Source of the DNA: Areca catechu
Lineage: Eukaryota; Streptophyta; Magnoliopsida; Arecales; Arecaceae
DNA length: 64,000 nucleotides
Direction: 5' to 3'
Assembly (NCBI GenBank): GCA_021397845.1
Contig: CM038044.1
Coordinates: 40,224,354 to 40,288,353, forward strand
Of the stretch, positions 12,930-25,048 are shown piece after piece (the stretch's first letter is position 1; the number at the start of each line of letters is the position of its first letter). The notes below the pieces were generated by a model. It searched no databases and had not been told where the DNA came from. It saw only the letters and a program-made list of their open reading frames with translations. The position numbers and the translations under genes were made by a program.

Positions 12930-13360
12930 AATCCAGGGTGAAAATCTAGTGCTTTAATCGCAAAGGATATGATCACTTCTCTGTAGAATGCCCAAATTGG
13001 CAGATAAAGCTTGCAGATAAGGCCTATCCTGTTGCCATCACTAGCCTTGAATAGAAGGTCAAAGTGGTTGCCTAAGCAAAAGAAAGTGATGAAGGTCAGC
13101 AGTGAGGATGATGATCTTCATTTCATCATTCTTGAACCTCGTTTGACTGTACATCATGAAGATGATTATGAATATTGGAGGTGAAGCAATATTTTCTAGA
13201 TGAGAATATGGTGTAAGGGACAGCTACAAATTAGTGATTTGTTGTGGTAACTGCATTAATGCTATCCCTAGAGATGCTTTTCATATGTTTAAGCTGACGA
13301 TTTAATCACAACCTAATCCCTATAAGGTTTGGTTGTGTGATGACCAATCCTAGAGTCCAC
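12930..13360 (+). pseudogene. gag zinc knuckle and aspartic protease scraps
   Basis: About 12950-13003 reads CFNRKGYDHFSVECPN, a CCHC knuckle in which the second Cys is now Arg. About 13225-13330 reads CGNCINAIPRDAF and PNPYKVWL, matching the usual gypsy protease surroundings but without a clean Asp-Ser/Thr-Gly active site. Several stops interrupt the frame. Confidence 0.5.
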
Positions 13361-13778
13361 GAGAGGTATATGATCACTTATTTGATTGGAGGGCCTATGG
13401 GTTGTGCAGTGTTATGTCATGATAGTTAAAATATGTCACATATTCCTAGGATGACCATGGTTTTTCGACTAGAAGGTGCAGCAATGGCTTTTCAAAGACC
13501 TGCTCCTTCCAGCATGGAGGCCTTTGCACGGTAGAAGCACCCAACAAGGATCTTCGACCAATGAATTTAAACTCAAGAATCAAGATATTCCTTCTAGAAT
13601 GTTCCAGCTTGGGTGGAGGTGGCTTGTTGGGTCGCTTCCCTAAGTCAAGGGGTTTGAGTTTAATGGGGAGATTAATGCAACAACTTTTGAAGATTACTTT
13701 TATGCACCAAGACAGGATGTAACGGGTGAGAGGATTAGTTTTCTAGGTGCTTGTATGAAGTTCTTACTTAATGGTTGA

Positions 13779-14393
13779 GTCTATCTGCTGTAATTGAGTC
13801 CTAGATGGACTCAAATTAGAAAGGGTTAGTGGTTGATTGGTCTTATTACTGGCCTGGTTTTGGGAGTAGATTGGTGATGCATGCTGAAAATTTTAGAAGA
13901 AATAAAGAAAAACTTTGGCCAAGGCTCAGATTTCCCTTCTCCCCTCTTGTTTGTTCCTTCTATGTCTATCAAATTCCCTCTTCTTCATCTTCTAATCATG
14001 CTGCTTTTTTTTTCCCTGCTGATTTTGTTTAGTTTGCTATCAGGTGTCAGTCAATGAATACTTTATCTGTATTTTATGGTCTGTTAGATTTGATGTGTCC
14101 ATAACTCCATATATTTCATTATTTCTCTTAACTCCTCTGTTGGTGATTTATAAAATTTATATTTTCTGCATTCCGTTCATTTTTGTGTTCACTACTTACT
14201 AAATTATGGCAGCAAATCTAATACAGGTTTCTCATGTTAGACCTAGAAATCCTAGGGCTGAATTTTTTAATCAAGCATTTTCCCATAAATTTGGTTTTGT
14301 TCTTTGTTGTTCAGCTCTCAGGACTTAAACTGCAGAAAAATTAATTGCTTTCAATTCTAAATTACCCTATTCCAGTTGTCCACTTATGCATCA
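13779..14393 (+). repeat. Probable 3' LTR of the old gypsy remnant
   Basis: Counterpart of 11518-12061, ending in atgcatca. Divergence is high and lengths differ, which fits an old insertion. Confidence 0.45.
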
Positions 14394-15589
14394 TGGGCAA
14401 CCCGGTGTGGTCTTGTATCTCCCCACCTAATTTAACCACGTTTATTTCCTAATTTATGTTACACAGAAATGTCTTTCCCTTCTAATTCCTTCAAAGGTGG
14501 TCCTTAAAAAAAAGCCATACACTGCTTTTTGTTTTATTTGCATATTGACTAGTCAGCTCTTATGCGAACTGAGTTCTTTCTGCGCCTGTAAGTCTGCAAC
14601 CAGCCCCTACCTCCAAAAAACATGCACATGCACACAGAAACAAGAAGAAAAAGGAAAAGATAGAAGGAGAAAAGTCTAACTACTAATCAATGCTGTTGTA
14701 TTATATTAAATTAAACTAAGGCATTAACCAAGACTACTTTAGAAAAAATGCCCATACCTGTCACTCCTAAGTCCTAGCATCTAATAGTAAGAGCCAAAGT
14801 TAAGGAAAATAACTCCTAATTCTACAGGGTGATTATAATTGACTGCTTGTTTGGGTAATTGATTACAAACTACAAGTGCTGCAACACCATGTATTAATGA
14901 AACATATATATTTATTCAATGGATTTGTGTTTTCTGAAGTCAAATTCTTGTTTGTTATTTTGTTGATACCGTTGGCCGTGCTATTAAAGAGTAGAGTTCT
15001 AGGGATAGCTGATACAAGTCATAAAAGAGAACACAAGAAAATGACTCACAGAGTTGTGAGGGATGTTTGGTGAATTAGGACAATGATGATGTTTTTATAT
15101 TCTAAGGGTATCTTGTTTATTTTGTTTATATATTTTAAGGATAACTTTATATAATTTGCCATGAGGAATGAAAAACATTTTGCTCTATAGTAAGGAAATC
15201 TCCTAGTCTACAAATTACAAAACCATGGGAACAATTTCTTCACTGCTCCCAATCATTCCAGGGGCTGAAATCTTACCCTGTATATTCATGATATTTTATT
15301 TTATAAAGCAGCAGGAATTAATGCAACTACCATCTTTACAGACTTCAGCCTGCGCAGATCAAAAACCTGTACTCTGATAGTCCTCTCTTACATGATTAAC
15401 ATGTGCACCATACTGCTCTGACCTGGATGGCTACATTATTTTTTATTTGATTTTATATGTGAATAAAGGGGATGACCAAAAGATTCTTGCTTGTTTGATT
15501 GATAAGGACTGTTAATTTTTTCCCTTGCTAATATTGTTCATATGTCATCTTTGACCTTAAAGTTGGTGTTTATGACATTGGTTTTCTAG
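14394..15589. other. Non-coding, upstream intron of the ARID-HMG gene
   Basis: No exon for the start of the ARID domain was found here. The 3' end is a good acceptor (pyrimidine-rich text then ttctag at 15584-15589). I looked for a segment ending in Lys-Phe-Met before a GT donor and saw none. Confidence 0.5.
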
Positions 15590-15668
15590 GGTGCCAACCA
15601 TAGGTGGAAGGGAACTAGATCTTCATCGACTCTTTGTGGAGGTTACATCACGAGGAGGTATTGAAAAG
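15590..15668 (+). CDS. ARID-HMG gene, exon with start of ARID domain
   Basis: 79 bp; the first base completes a codon from the previous exon. It encodes 26 residues beginning VPTIGGRELDLHRLF and ending TSRGGIEK, a strongly conserved ARID segment (helix 2-3 region). Acceptor ttctag before it and donor gtatga after it are clean. It ends in phase 0, matching the exon at 39436 which continues with VIADRRW. Confidence 0.92.
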
Positions 15669-15812
15669 GTATGAATTAAATAACAACTAGATCTTCATCA
15701 ACTCTTTACTTTTGGTACTGATTTATTAGTTAATTTATATTCTAAATTGGCATGGCTTGATATCTGTTGAATGATGCCATTATTTCTGAAGCTTGTGTCT
15801 CAATAACTCTAA

Positions 15813-16676
15813 CCCTGTGTTTGGTTGGGGTCATTAGAAGGAGAATGGACAAGATAGGAAAGATGGATGGCTTCCATCTATTATTTGGTTCAAAAAAATT
15901 TAGGAAGGATGGATGAAAAGGAGGGATTGTCCATCCATCTTGGCTCATCAATTTGCATCCTTCTAAATTAGGAAGATGAAAGGAAGGATAGGTAGAGCAT
16001 ATAAGGGGTGGATTTCTGTATTGACAAAATTATCCATCATTAATTTTTTGACAAAGTTATAACACTTCTTCACTTTTTCATTTATATTATTTGTATATAT
16101 ATTTATTTTATCTATACTATTAGTCCTATACTATTAAATTTTATTAGTAATTATTTTAATTTTAGTATATAATTTCAATAATTATAGTTAAATAATTAGA
16201 GTTGTCTTCAATTTTTATATTAATATATACTATTTTTAATTAACTTGTATAATATTAATTAACAATTTAAATTAAATTATAAATTAACTAGTTATTTATA
16301 TAATTAATATATATAAATAAATTAATTCATTAATAATTAATTTATAAAATCATTTGTTAAATTAAATTAAATTAAAATTAAATATTTACATATTTTTTAT
16401 ATAATAATAAATTATAAAAAGTATAAGTTTATATATTACTTATTAGTATAAATTGGTGTTATAAATTGATAATAATAATAATAATTTTTATTAAAGAGTA
16501 GTTTAGTAAAAATGTCATATTAATATCATCCGTCTTTTCTTTCATTCATCCTATTCCAAATAGAAGCGGGAATCATTTCCATCCATTTTTTCATGTTTCA
16601 CCAAGCACATCACCCCATTCATCCTTCCTTTTCTACCCATCCTTTCTCCAATCCATCCTTCATACCAAATAGTGGG
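15813..16676. mobile_element. PIF/Harbinger-like (Tourist-type) MITE
   Basis: Flanked by TAA on both sides (15810-15812 and 16677-16679), the usual 3-bp target of this superfamily. The imperfect terminal inverted repeats read CCCTGTGTTTGGTTGGGG on the left and CCCACTATTTGGTATGAAGG on the right arm's complement. The arms extend inward as ggatgg/ccatcc-rich text. The core (about 16040-16500) is very AT-rich. There is no coding capacity, so movement would depend on a transposase from elsewhere. At 864 bp it is long for the class. Confidence 0.7.
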
Positions 16677-16679
16677 TAA

Positions 16680-17984
16680 GATCCAGTATATAAATTTGAC
16701 AATGAATTGGAGAAATCACATTGACATTGGCTACTTGCTTGCTAAATAATGATCTTTTTGTCTTAGTCTATCATGATGGAAAATCTGAAACACTCATAAA
16801 TGATATACATGTCTGGAAGATTTGAAGTATTAGAAGTTCTTTCCTTTGTTGGATTTGTCCGCATATTACCATGTGCATAGCATGTACTGATAATGTAATT
16901 TATTCCCTATTTGTTCATCCACACAGTCCCTTAGTGGGTGTGGTTCCTCTTGTGTTGTACGTGGCATTCAATGTCATGATCTTTTACTAGGTTCTATAGC
17001 TTCTTGCAATCTCACCATATTCAAGTTCTGTATGTTTCTCTAAATGACAGATTAGCTTTTCATGTTACAATTAGTTTCTTTGACATACCAACGTTGGTAC
17101 CTTATTTACAGTCATGACTGGTATAATATTTAAAAATTAGAATTTTCTCATCACACATCAATCTAGGAAAATGGGCAGACAGTTCCATTTCTTAAATGCT
17201 CGCATAAATGCCAATAAGGCATCGCATTAAGATTTCTGCTTCACCAACATTAATGAGGGGCAGTCAATCAGTGAATATGTTTAATATTATTAAGATCTTG
17301 TGGTATAGAGTGGAGACTGTAAATTATGGATGGCCCTCCCCCTCCCTGCACAATCTATTAATTCTTATTAGAATTACTTTATGTTTGCTGCTAACATTAT
17401 CTATCATACAAGGGATGCTGGCTTGAATAATGATTAGTCTAAGACTTCATAGCTTCAGCCCACTCAGGAGTTTGGTGATAAATATTTGACTTTTTTGCCA
17501 TCTGTTTATAATATTTTATTTTTTGAAGTGGTGGGAAAGCTTGCATCACATGATCTGAACTTTAAGCTAAAACCATTTGGAATGGCAAAGATGGAATATT
17601 CATCTTACGAACAGCTTAAGCTTTGAAGAGACTGAATGAAATCTTTTTCAAGTATGATCTTCCCTATCTTACATTAACTATAGCTTAAGCTATCAATGTA
17701 CGAACTACGAATAGCTTAGGTTCAGCACCAAAAATCCCATTGTGGGGTTTGTTTGATTAGATGGTTCAAAATGATTAATTATATTGTATCTCATAGCCCT
17801 GATTCACCTTTTCATTTTACTGCTAGTGGTTTGCAATTACTATGATGCTCTCCTGCCAGCAGTTTATGATAGCTTGCATAAGAATCAGTATTGATCTTCC
17901 CTGAACGGTTCTTCTACAGCACTTGCATGTCTGTATGCTTGGCTTGGAAATTAGGGACTAAAGATAAATTTTTTGTGGGCACTT
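16680..17984 (+). other. Intron sequence, nothing recognised
   Basis: No exon, repeat end or sustained frame was supported here. Confidence 0.4.
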
Positions 17985-20090
17985 GCTTGTTCTTTTTCCA
18001 ATAGAAGAAGGATGAAATATGCATGAATTTCTTCACGCGAGAGAAGGAAGAAAGAAGAGGAAGAGGCCCTCTTCTTTTGGCATCAAGAAGAAGAAAGGTG
18101 GGGCACCTGATTTTTTTTCTTCTCTGATTTCTCTCTCTTTTGCATTAATTTTTCATGCAAGAGAGCCCCCTTTATTTAATCTTAACACCACCTATCCATG
18201 ATAAACCCAATCACTTATTTAATTTTGAATTCAAACCAAGTTCAAAATTCAAAAACAAATAAGATATAGAGATAAGAAAGAGAGTCTACGAAGCGGGGGC
18301 GCCAACCCTTGGCGTGCCTCTCCTTTCTTTTCTCTTTTCCATGCAAAACAAGAGGGTCTACCCCAATCACTTAATTAATTTTGAATTTGAACCAAGTTCA
18401 AAATTCAAAAACAAATAAGAGATAGAGATAAGAAAGAGTCTAAGAAGGGGGGGCGCCAACCCTTGGCGCGCCCCGGTTGGTGTCCCCCTCCTTTCTCTCT
18501 TTTCCATGCAAAACAAGAGGGTCTGCCCCCTCTTATGCACCAACTAATTTAGGGTTGGCACGCCTCGGTTGGTGCCCCCCTCCTTTCTCTCTTTTCCATG
18601 CAAAACAAGAGGGTCTGCCCCCTCTTATGCACCAACTAATTTAGCGCCATCCTTTCTTTGGCACGATGGAAGGGAAAGAGTCCCAGCTTGGTGGGACTTT
18701 GGGATTTCTAATCCAAATCGAATTGGATTTGGTCAAAACCAATTAGGAATTAAAATCCCAATCCCATTAGGACTAGTAAACCCAATTAGATTCAAATTAG
18801 ACCAAGTCCAATCAAATCAAAATTGATTTAATTCGATTAGGATTAAAATCCCATTTGATCAAATCAAATTAGCTTGCCATAATTACAATTAGGTTTTCCT
18901 CTTAGTAATTCTTAGCAAGCTTGTCTTGTAACTTTTACAAATTAGTTCAATCATCAATTATATTGATAATTGGATCCTATTGCAATTCAAAAACATAAAT
19001 TAATTATTCGATCGAGTCAAACCTTTATTGTGTATGACCCTATAGGTTCTATCCTATCTCGTAGTAAGATATATTATGATCTCCATCAACAGTATCACTG
19101 AAATTTTTTTCAATGGATTGGAATAATTTTAACTCTCTCCAACAAGGATCATTGATTATCAAGATAATCTTTGTAAGTCTTACCATCCACTAGAGATGCT
19201 TAGCAGCATGTAGTGGCAATCCAGCAGAACAGAAGTTGATTGACCGTTTAAGTGTAGTTATCATGTGATTCAGTTTTTCTATCATGAGTCCTGATAAGAT
19301 GAATGTTATAGAAAACTTGTCAAACCCCATTATCTGCCATATATAATATTTAATTGACTTGAGTTCATACCATGAAATCCCATGGAAACACTTTTCTATT
19401 AATCACGTTTCTGTGGCCGTGGTCTTAAGGACTCAGCTTCATAAATCACATAGGACTACTCTTAATTACTAAGGTTGATAGATCTCATCCAGGTATGCAT
19501 CCTACTCCTAAAATGAATCTACTATAGCCAATGTACATCACAAGGATCCATATGGCTAGGAGATCAAGTAATGTGCAATCAAACTATAGCAACCTCATTA
19601 TGAATAGTTGAGATACCACAGGTTAAAGAATTATTCATACTATTACAGTATCGAGAAAGTCACTAACAAGTGAGTAGATATCCAAGTGACTTCGTACTAG
19701 TCATGCTCAGTACCGTTGTTCTCTAAGAAGTAAGAACTACTTGCACTCTCACTCCAGTATTCCCATACTGTAGACTCGAGATTCATCTATCAAAGGAAAG
19801 CAATTTGTGCACCAATCTTATCAGATTAATCACTATCCCTATGATGATCCTTCAATTGGGAGCAATTTAGGAATTAATCGCTAATGACATATGCCTCAAA
19901 TTCTTAACTCTTGAGAATGTGTGTTATCATCTTATTAATTTCTTGGTTGATTCAAGGATGCATAATACAAGAATGGTAAAGAAAATGCCCATTTTATTGA
20001 TAAATAAATAAATCAAGTTCAAATTTATACCTTAGAAAAATACAATGTGTCGGCCTGATTGGCTTTAGGGCATACATTTAATAGTTAAGT
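17985..20090 (-). repeat. Copia-type LTR remnant, apparently solo
   Basis: The right edge reads, on the minus strand, ATGCCCTAAAGCCAATCAGG. This is the start typical of a large group of plant Copia LTRs that begin TGTTAGGA. Inside are attaggat/aattggatt-rich text and a tgaccctataggttc segment common in such LTRs. No internal Copia coding sequence adjoins it. The terminal TGTTA is mutated and the left end is not sharply defined. The LTR at 45209 begins similarly but is a different family. Confidence 0.5.
18215..18645. repeat. Tandem blocks inside the Copia LTR remnant
   Basis: A block of about 156-165 bp (text around accaagttcaaaattc, ggcgccaaccctt and ccatgcaaaacaagaggg) occurs twice. A 92-bp block ending caccaactaattta then repeats. 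Copies are close to identical, so the amplification is fairly recent. Confidence 0.7.
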
Positions 20091-20151
20091 TCATAACTCT
20101 AGATATTTCTTTGTAATACATTTTTTTTGATTTTTTGCATATTATTTATGC

Positions 20152-20722
20152 CAAGGTTTTAAATCCCGTGAGATAAGGATGTCCCGGTTTTTAATGGAAT
20201 GGGATGCACTGGCATCCCGTCCCGTCTCGACACTCGGGACAGGGCAGGGATCGTGGTACCGTCCCGTACCGCCCGGTACGCGGCGTATCGTACCGTACTG
20301 GCTAGCAGCCGGTACGGTTCAGCCTATTAAAACGGTCCGGCATCCGGACCGTTAAAAAAATTATAAAAAATTGATTTCCGTACCAGTATGAACCGGTCGG
20401 TTCACCCCGGTACGGGCTCGGTTCAACCCGGTTCAGGTCCTTTTTATATTTTAAATACTTTTTTGGGAGGGGAAGAATGTTTTTATATTAAAAAAAAGGG
20501 TTGGTACGCTTGCCGGTACGGTACGGTATGGACCATACCGTACCATATCGGCCTCCCGCTGATACGGCTCCCGGTACCGGTACCGGGAACCTTGGGACAG
20601 GGGATGTCCCAAGGTGTCCCAATTGGGATATTAGGATGTTTGCAGGATGTCCTGTCCCAACACATAGGATGGTATCCTGTCTCGGTATCCCACGGGACGT
20701 CCCACCGGGACTTGAATCCTTA
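20152..20722. mobile_element. hAT-like MITE, family A, copy 1 (carries a nested MITE)
   Basis: The left end CAAGGTTTTAAATCCC and the right end (complement TAAGGATTCAAGTCCC) form imperfect inverted repeats starting with the hAT-type YARNG. The exact 8-bp target duplication atttatgc lies at 20144-20151 and 20723-20730. Removing the nested element at 20245-20594 and its duplicated 8 bp leaves about 213 bp, the size of the other family A copies at 21078 and 24835. No coding capacity. Confidence 0.85.
20245..20594. mobile_element. hAT-like MITE, family B (GGTAC-rich), nested
   Basis: 350 bp starting CAGGGATCGTGGTACCG and ending GGGAACCTTG, with an exact 8-bp duplication ggacaggg at 20237-20244 and 20595-20602. 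Both arms are packed with GGTACCG/CGGTACGG words and can fold on each other. It sits within the family A copy and interrupts text that is continuous in the copy at 21078. Same family as 23119-23463. Confidence 0.85.
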
Positions 20723-21077
20723 ATTTATGCGACATTTGCTATTTATTTGTTTTATGCATGATTAATGGCATACCGTCTACATCATGCCAAATAGAAGACC
20801 GCTGAATAGCAAACTATTCTAATAGGAAAAAAAACCAACAAATTGAGTGTCAAAGCTCTCATCATAATGGTCTAACAAGAGATAGAGGACAACAGGCTAT
20901 CAAGTGACAAGATGCAAGCTCAAAAACAAGGAAAATATGTTTGAAGAGTAGTTTCATGCCAAAGAGCTCAAAAGTAAAGAAAAGCTTCTAACCCAATAAG
21001 TTTACAAAATGCCAAACAATTACACAATGGTAGGCTCTTCTATGGGTTCAAAAAGATTTGCAAATACCACTGAAAAT

Positions 21078-21282
21078 CAAGGTTTTAAATCCCATTAGAT
21101 GGGGCTGTCCCGATTTTTTCATGGAACGGGATGCATCGGCATCCCGTTCCATCCCGACACTAGGGATAGGGGATGTCCCAAGGTGTCCCGATTGGGATGC
21201 TAGCGGGATGTTATGCCTAACACATGGGATGATACCCCGTTCTAGTGTCTCACAGGATGTCCCGCCAGGACCTGAATCCTTG
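21078..21282. mobile_element. hAT-like MITE, family A, copy 2
   Basis: 205 bp from CAAGGTTTTAAATCCC to GAATCCTTG. Flanks ctgaaaat (21070-21077) and ctgaaaac (21283-21290) match at seven of eight bases. The whole length matches the outer part of copy 1 and gives the uninterrupted family A structure. Confidence 0.85.
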
Positions 21283-21290
21283 CTGAAAAC

Positions 21291-22299
21291 TTCTGGAGAT
21301 TTGGCTTTTTTGAGCAATTGGATAGTTAACAATCAACCCTAAAAATTATTAGATGATTTGATGTGTACTGATGGATTGAAATATGTCTTGAATTTTGGTA
21401 TATGCAATGAAAAAGAAGTGCAAAGGGAGGCGACGAGGCTCACACAGTCCACTCCACATTATTCTCTTGCCTGTATAGTATACTGCAGATTCATTGATGA
21501 GAATTTGCAGGAAATTCTCTTCATACAACTTATTCATTGCATGAGGATGTGCTGGTGGTGCCCCTTTCTTCAGGCAATGAATATGTAATCAAAGGCTACT
21601 ACTTGAATCAAGGATTATGTCCTGGTATCTACTGGATCTTAATAACTTATTGTATCATACTGATAGGGTGTCATTGTTGGTTTACCCCTCCAAACTGGTA
21701 TGTAATAACACATGGAATATCATTGCATTAATGCCATGCAACCAGCAAAAGGCATGAGGCATATTGGTATAGTATTGTATCTTCATGGTCTTGACCACAG
21801 TGGTAAGATATTGGTACAACTTTGGACAGAATCTTCTTGCTGAGAGTGGCAAACCCAAGTGGAGGCTGGAGGCATCTTTTGTAATAACCACCTGCTCCTT
21901 TCCCCAAAGTTTTAAATTTCCAGCTCTCAGGCCCACCTTTCTCTATAACTGTCTTAGTTAATTGCAGATCCCATGCATAAACACATTCTAATCTCTCCCC
22001 TTAATTATTATTCATCACAGGCTCCTAAATCTCAAAATATATGCATCACATTGGAGCCTAAAATCCCTTCCAACTGAACTAGTAAAGTGAATTTCATCAC
22101 TTCTTTTGGGGCAGAGTGGGATTTTGTTGATCTACAATCACTATATGGGGTTTAGTTATCTGATGCAATGATCTATTATATGTCTTCTTATGGGTAACAT
22201 TTTTATATTCAAACATGGTTCCTGTACAAATGCTCTGAGTTTCTCCTAGCTTTCTATAAAGACTGTAATTCCTACAACAAGGACTTCTGGATAAAAAAT
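21291..22299 (+). other. Intron sequence, nothing recognised
   Basis: Short open frames exist on both strands, but none shows domain content, codon bias or neighbours that would support a gene. Confidence 0.4.
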
Positions 22300-22650
22300 G
22301 GTTGTCCAGGTGTAAAATAGTGACAACTATTACTACTACCATGCCCATCTTCATCAATTTTCATCAAGAGACGCTACTACTACTGCTACTACTAAATCTT
22401 TGTAAAGAAACATACTACTGCTACTACTACTACTACTAATTCCATATTCCTCAATCTTCATCAAGAGACATTACTACCACTGAGATGTCCATCTTCATCA
22501 ATCTTCATCAATAGACAACTACTATGCCCATATTCATCAATCATCATCAAGAGACATTGCTACTACCACGTCCATCTTTATCAATCATCATCAAGAGACA
22601 CTGCTACTGCTATGTCCATCTTCATCAATCCTCATCAAGAGATTGCTACT
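22300..22650. repeat. Imperfect minisatellite with TAC/CTA triplet runs
   Basis: Repeats of catcttcatcaatc, catcaagagaca and tactactac-like text with a period near 54 bp. At least five copies show, the first two expanded by trinucleotide runs. Confidence 0.75.
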
Positions 22651-23118
22651 AGAATATCTTCCGTACATCTTTTTAAAGAGGTAGAAACTAGAGGATGTAC
22701 CATTTTAGATCCAAAATGCTCTCTATGATACACCAATTTGTTGTCATTTTTTCTTCTCTTTTATTACGTATATCCATTTTTATTATATCTATCATGTGAT
22801 TTTAAAGTGTCATAATGGTTGCAAGGTAGACCCTGAGATTAATTTTTTCCCTGTTCTTTATCAGTTGAAAAAGGTAATAAGCACAACTTGAAATGGTTGT
22901 TCTTTAACCACGTTGATCATTGAGTCAATGTAAGTCAAATAGACACGAGTTACAAGAATGATAAATTTGGCTTCCCAACCCCAAAGGAAAATCATAGTCT
23001 CAACCTTGTTTCTTAGTGCAAACAACTTGGCCTGATTAGATAATACACAATGTGGGTCATATGGGTGATGAGGAAACTTGCTTGCTCTGATACCATGTCA
23101 TTGAGAAGATGTTGGAAC
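22651..23118 (+). other. Intron sequence, nothing recognised
   Basis: No feature supported. The last eight bases (23111-23118, gttggaac) are the target duplication of the next MITE. Confidence 0.4.
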
Positions 23119-23463
23119 CAAGGAACTCGGAACCGGTACCAGGCCCCGTATCGGTCACCGACCAATATGGTTCGGTACAGTACCATACCGTAACGTACTG
23201 GGCCCATAAAACCTTAAAAAATTCCTTCCCTCCCTATCAAAAAAATTGTTTAATCTGAATCAGGCATGAACTTGATCCGAATCGGACCGAACTGAGCCCG
23301 AACCGGGTAGTACAGTATGATACTGTACGGAATATAATTTTTTTAATGTTTTTAACGGTCTGGAGTGCCAGACCATTTTTTATATATAAATTGTACCGGC
23401 TCTTGGCTAGTACGGTACAGTACGCCCTGTACTGGGTGGTATGGGATGGTACCGCAAACCCTG
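23119..23463. mobile_element. hAT-like MITE, family B, second copy
   Basis: 345 bp from CAAGGAACTCGGAACCGG to GGTACCGCAAACCCTG, with an exact 8-bp duplication gttggaac at 23111-23118 and 23464-23471. Its ends match the nested copy at 20245 in the opposite orientation. It has similar length and an AT-rich middle between GGTAC-rich arms. Confidence 0.85.
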
Positions 23464-23471
23464 GTTGGAAC

Positions 23472-24784
23472 AATGCATTACAATATTGCAATGATCTCAA
23501 AGTAGATGTATTATCCATAGAGACATAGAGACTTAATAGTAGGATTTAGCATTTCACAAGAAATCCTAACACATTTTATGTCCGAAGCATACAGCATTAA
23601 AAGAAGAAGAATATGTACCAGGTTACTCCCAGAAAAAAATTATATATTTATAATTTTATATGCTTACTTTCTACTATCCATGACAAAATCCTTTCCCCTT
23701 GTCGCATTCCATCCTTTTTCCTATACATCTTATGCTCAGTTAAGAGGATCTTGACATGTTGGATGCTAACAGTTATTGCAAAGCATTTCTTTTACTACAT
23801 CATTCCTTATCATATTTTAGTTATTGCCATTTGTGTACCATATTTTGTTCAAATTCAGGACTCTTGGTATATAATGTTAATTGCAACATCAAATTTAAGA
23901 CAAAAATCCCTTATGATCCAAAATATTGAAGTTTAATTTCTTGTAAATCTGAGCATGTTCAAAGATGGGTTTTAATGTTCATGAACAAGAAGAGAGAGGA
24001 AGTTGATATGAGATTTGGAGGGAATGACATTCTTCTTTTAGCCCAAAGTGGCATTGGATATGGGACTATGATAGGAAGAGCGAAGATCACATTGTTTGGT
24101 TGTCCCTTTTTAAGGAGATATTTGGGGGAGAAACTATGGATCTTATAAAACTAGGGAGAAGGTATCCTTGGCATAACAGAAGTTATCAATTCAGTATTAT
24201 CTTTTTCACCTTATGAAATGGATTTTGATTTTCCTTATGGCTGACAGAGAATCAATTTCTACCTTCTGCTATTTCAAGTGGTTCCATTAGCAAAACAGAG
24301 TTCATTTTTAACAATTGCAGTTCATGATATGGTACCTTTTCCAAAAAAAAATGAAGTGATATGATATCCAGCTTTCCAGACCTTTAACATGAAAAACTCA
24401 GTGTAGACAAGTGTAAATTACTTATTTTCATATGAATAAAGGCAGCTTTAATGCAAAGCAACTATCAAATAGTTGCATACCTATGTTGAGAATAGCAACA
24501 GTTTTTGTCCATCTGATTTGGTTGTTTATGTTACCTTGTTGTTTGTGGGTGTTCATGTATTCAAGCACAGGTGTGCTTGTTAGTCAGTGTGCCTTTTATT
24601 ATCCTATTCCTTTCTTGCATGATAACTAAGTTGACTATAATTTCTAATTTTGAGGCTCTTCAGATGTTAAATTTACTTTTGCTTGCTCATGATAATTTTA
24701 CTGATGCTAGTTTGTTTCATCTGATGTTTTGTTGTTTGTGCTGTTGTGCTGAAAGGGCAACCTTAAAAACTTTTTGCTAATAAA
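23472..24784 (+). other. Intron sequence, nothing recognised
   Basis: Several short open frames occur without domain signatures. No repeat ends were identified. Confidence 0.4.
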
Positions 24785-24809
24785 TCTCTCTCTCTCTCTC
24801 TCTCTCTCT
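24785..24809. repeat. (TC)n microsatellite
   Basis: About 12 uninterrupted TC units, followed by imperfect ctctctcta text up to about 24824. Confidence 0.9.
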
Positions 24810-24834
24810 AGCTCTCTCTATCTATAGTTTTGTT

Positions 24835-25048
24835 CAAGGTTTTAAATCCCGTGGGATAGGGTTGTCCCGGGTTTTTCATGGAACGGAATACATTGGCATC
24901 CCATCCCGTCCCGACACTTGGGATAGGGAATGTCCCAAGGTATTTAGATTGGGATGCTGGGATACTGGTGGGACGTCCTATCCCAACACATGGAATGGTA
25001 CCCTATCCTGGTGTCCCACGAAACGTTCCGCCGGGATCTGAATCCTTG
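24835..25048. mobile_element. hAT-like MITE, family A, copy 3
   Basis: 214 bp from CAAGGTTTTAAATCCC to GAATCCTTG with an exact 8-bp duplication gttttgtt at 24827-24834 and 25049-25056. Three family A copies within 5 kb have three different target duplications, so they arrived independently. Its right half is included in the tandem duplication at 24924-25331. Confidence 0.87.

Larger units (their letters stand above)
11518..14393 (+). mobile_element. Old, internally deleted Ty3/gypsy remnant
   Basis: Two related segments about 2.26 kb apart (11539 onward and 13801 onward) share actcaaatta, gattggtctta, and agaagaaataaagaaaa followed by similar pyrimidine-rich text, as expected of two worn LTRs. 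After the first, at about 12063, is TTGGTATTAGGCC, a decayed initiator-tRNA-Met primer site. Inside are a gag zinc knuckle and a protease scrap, but no reverse transcriptase or integrase. Outer ends and target duplication could not be fixed, so boundaries are approximate. Confidence 0.5.

Noticed and set aside
18019..18826. Short plus-strand frames in the Copia LTR remnant
   Set aside because: They lie in tandemly repeated LTR text and have no domain content.
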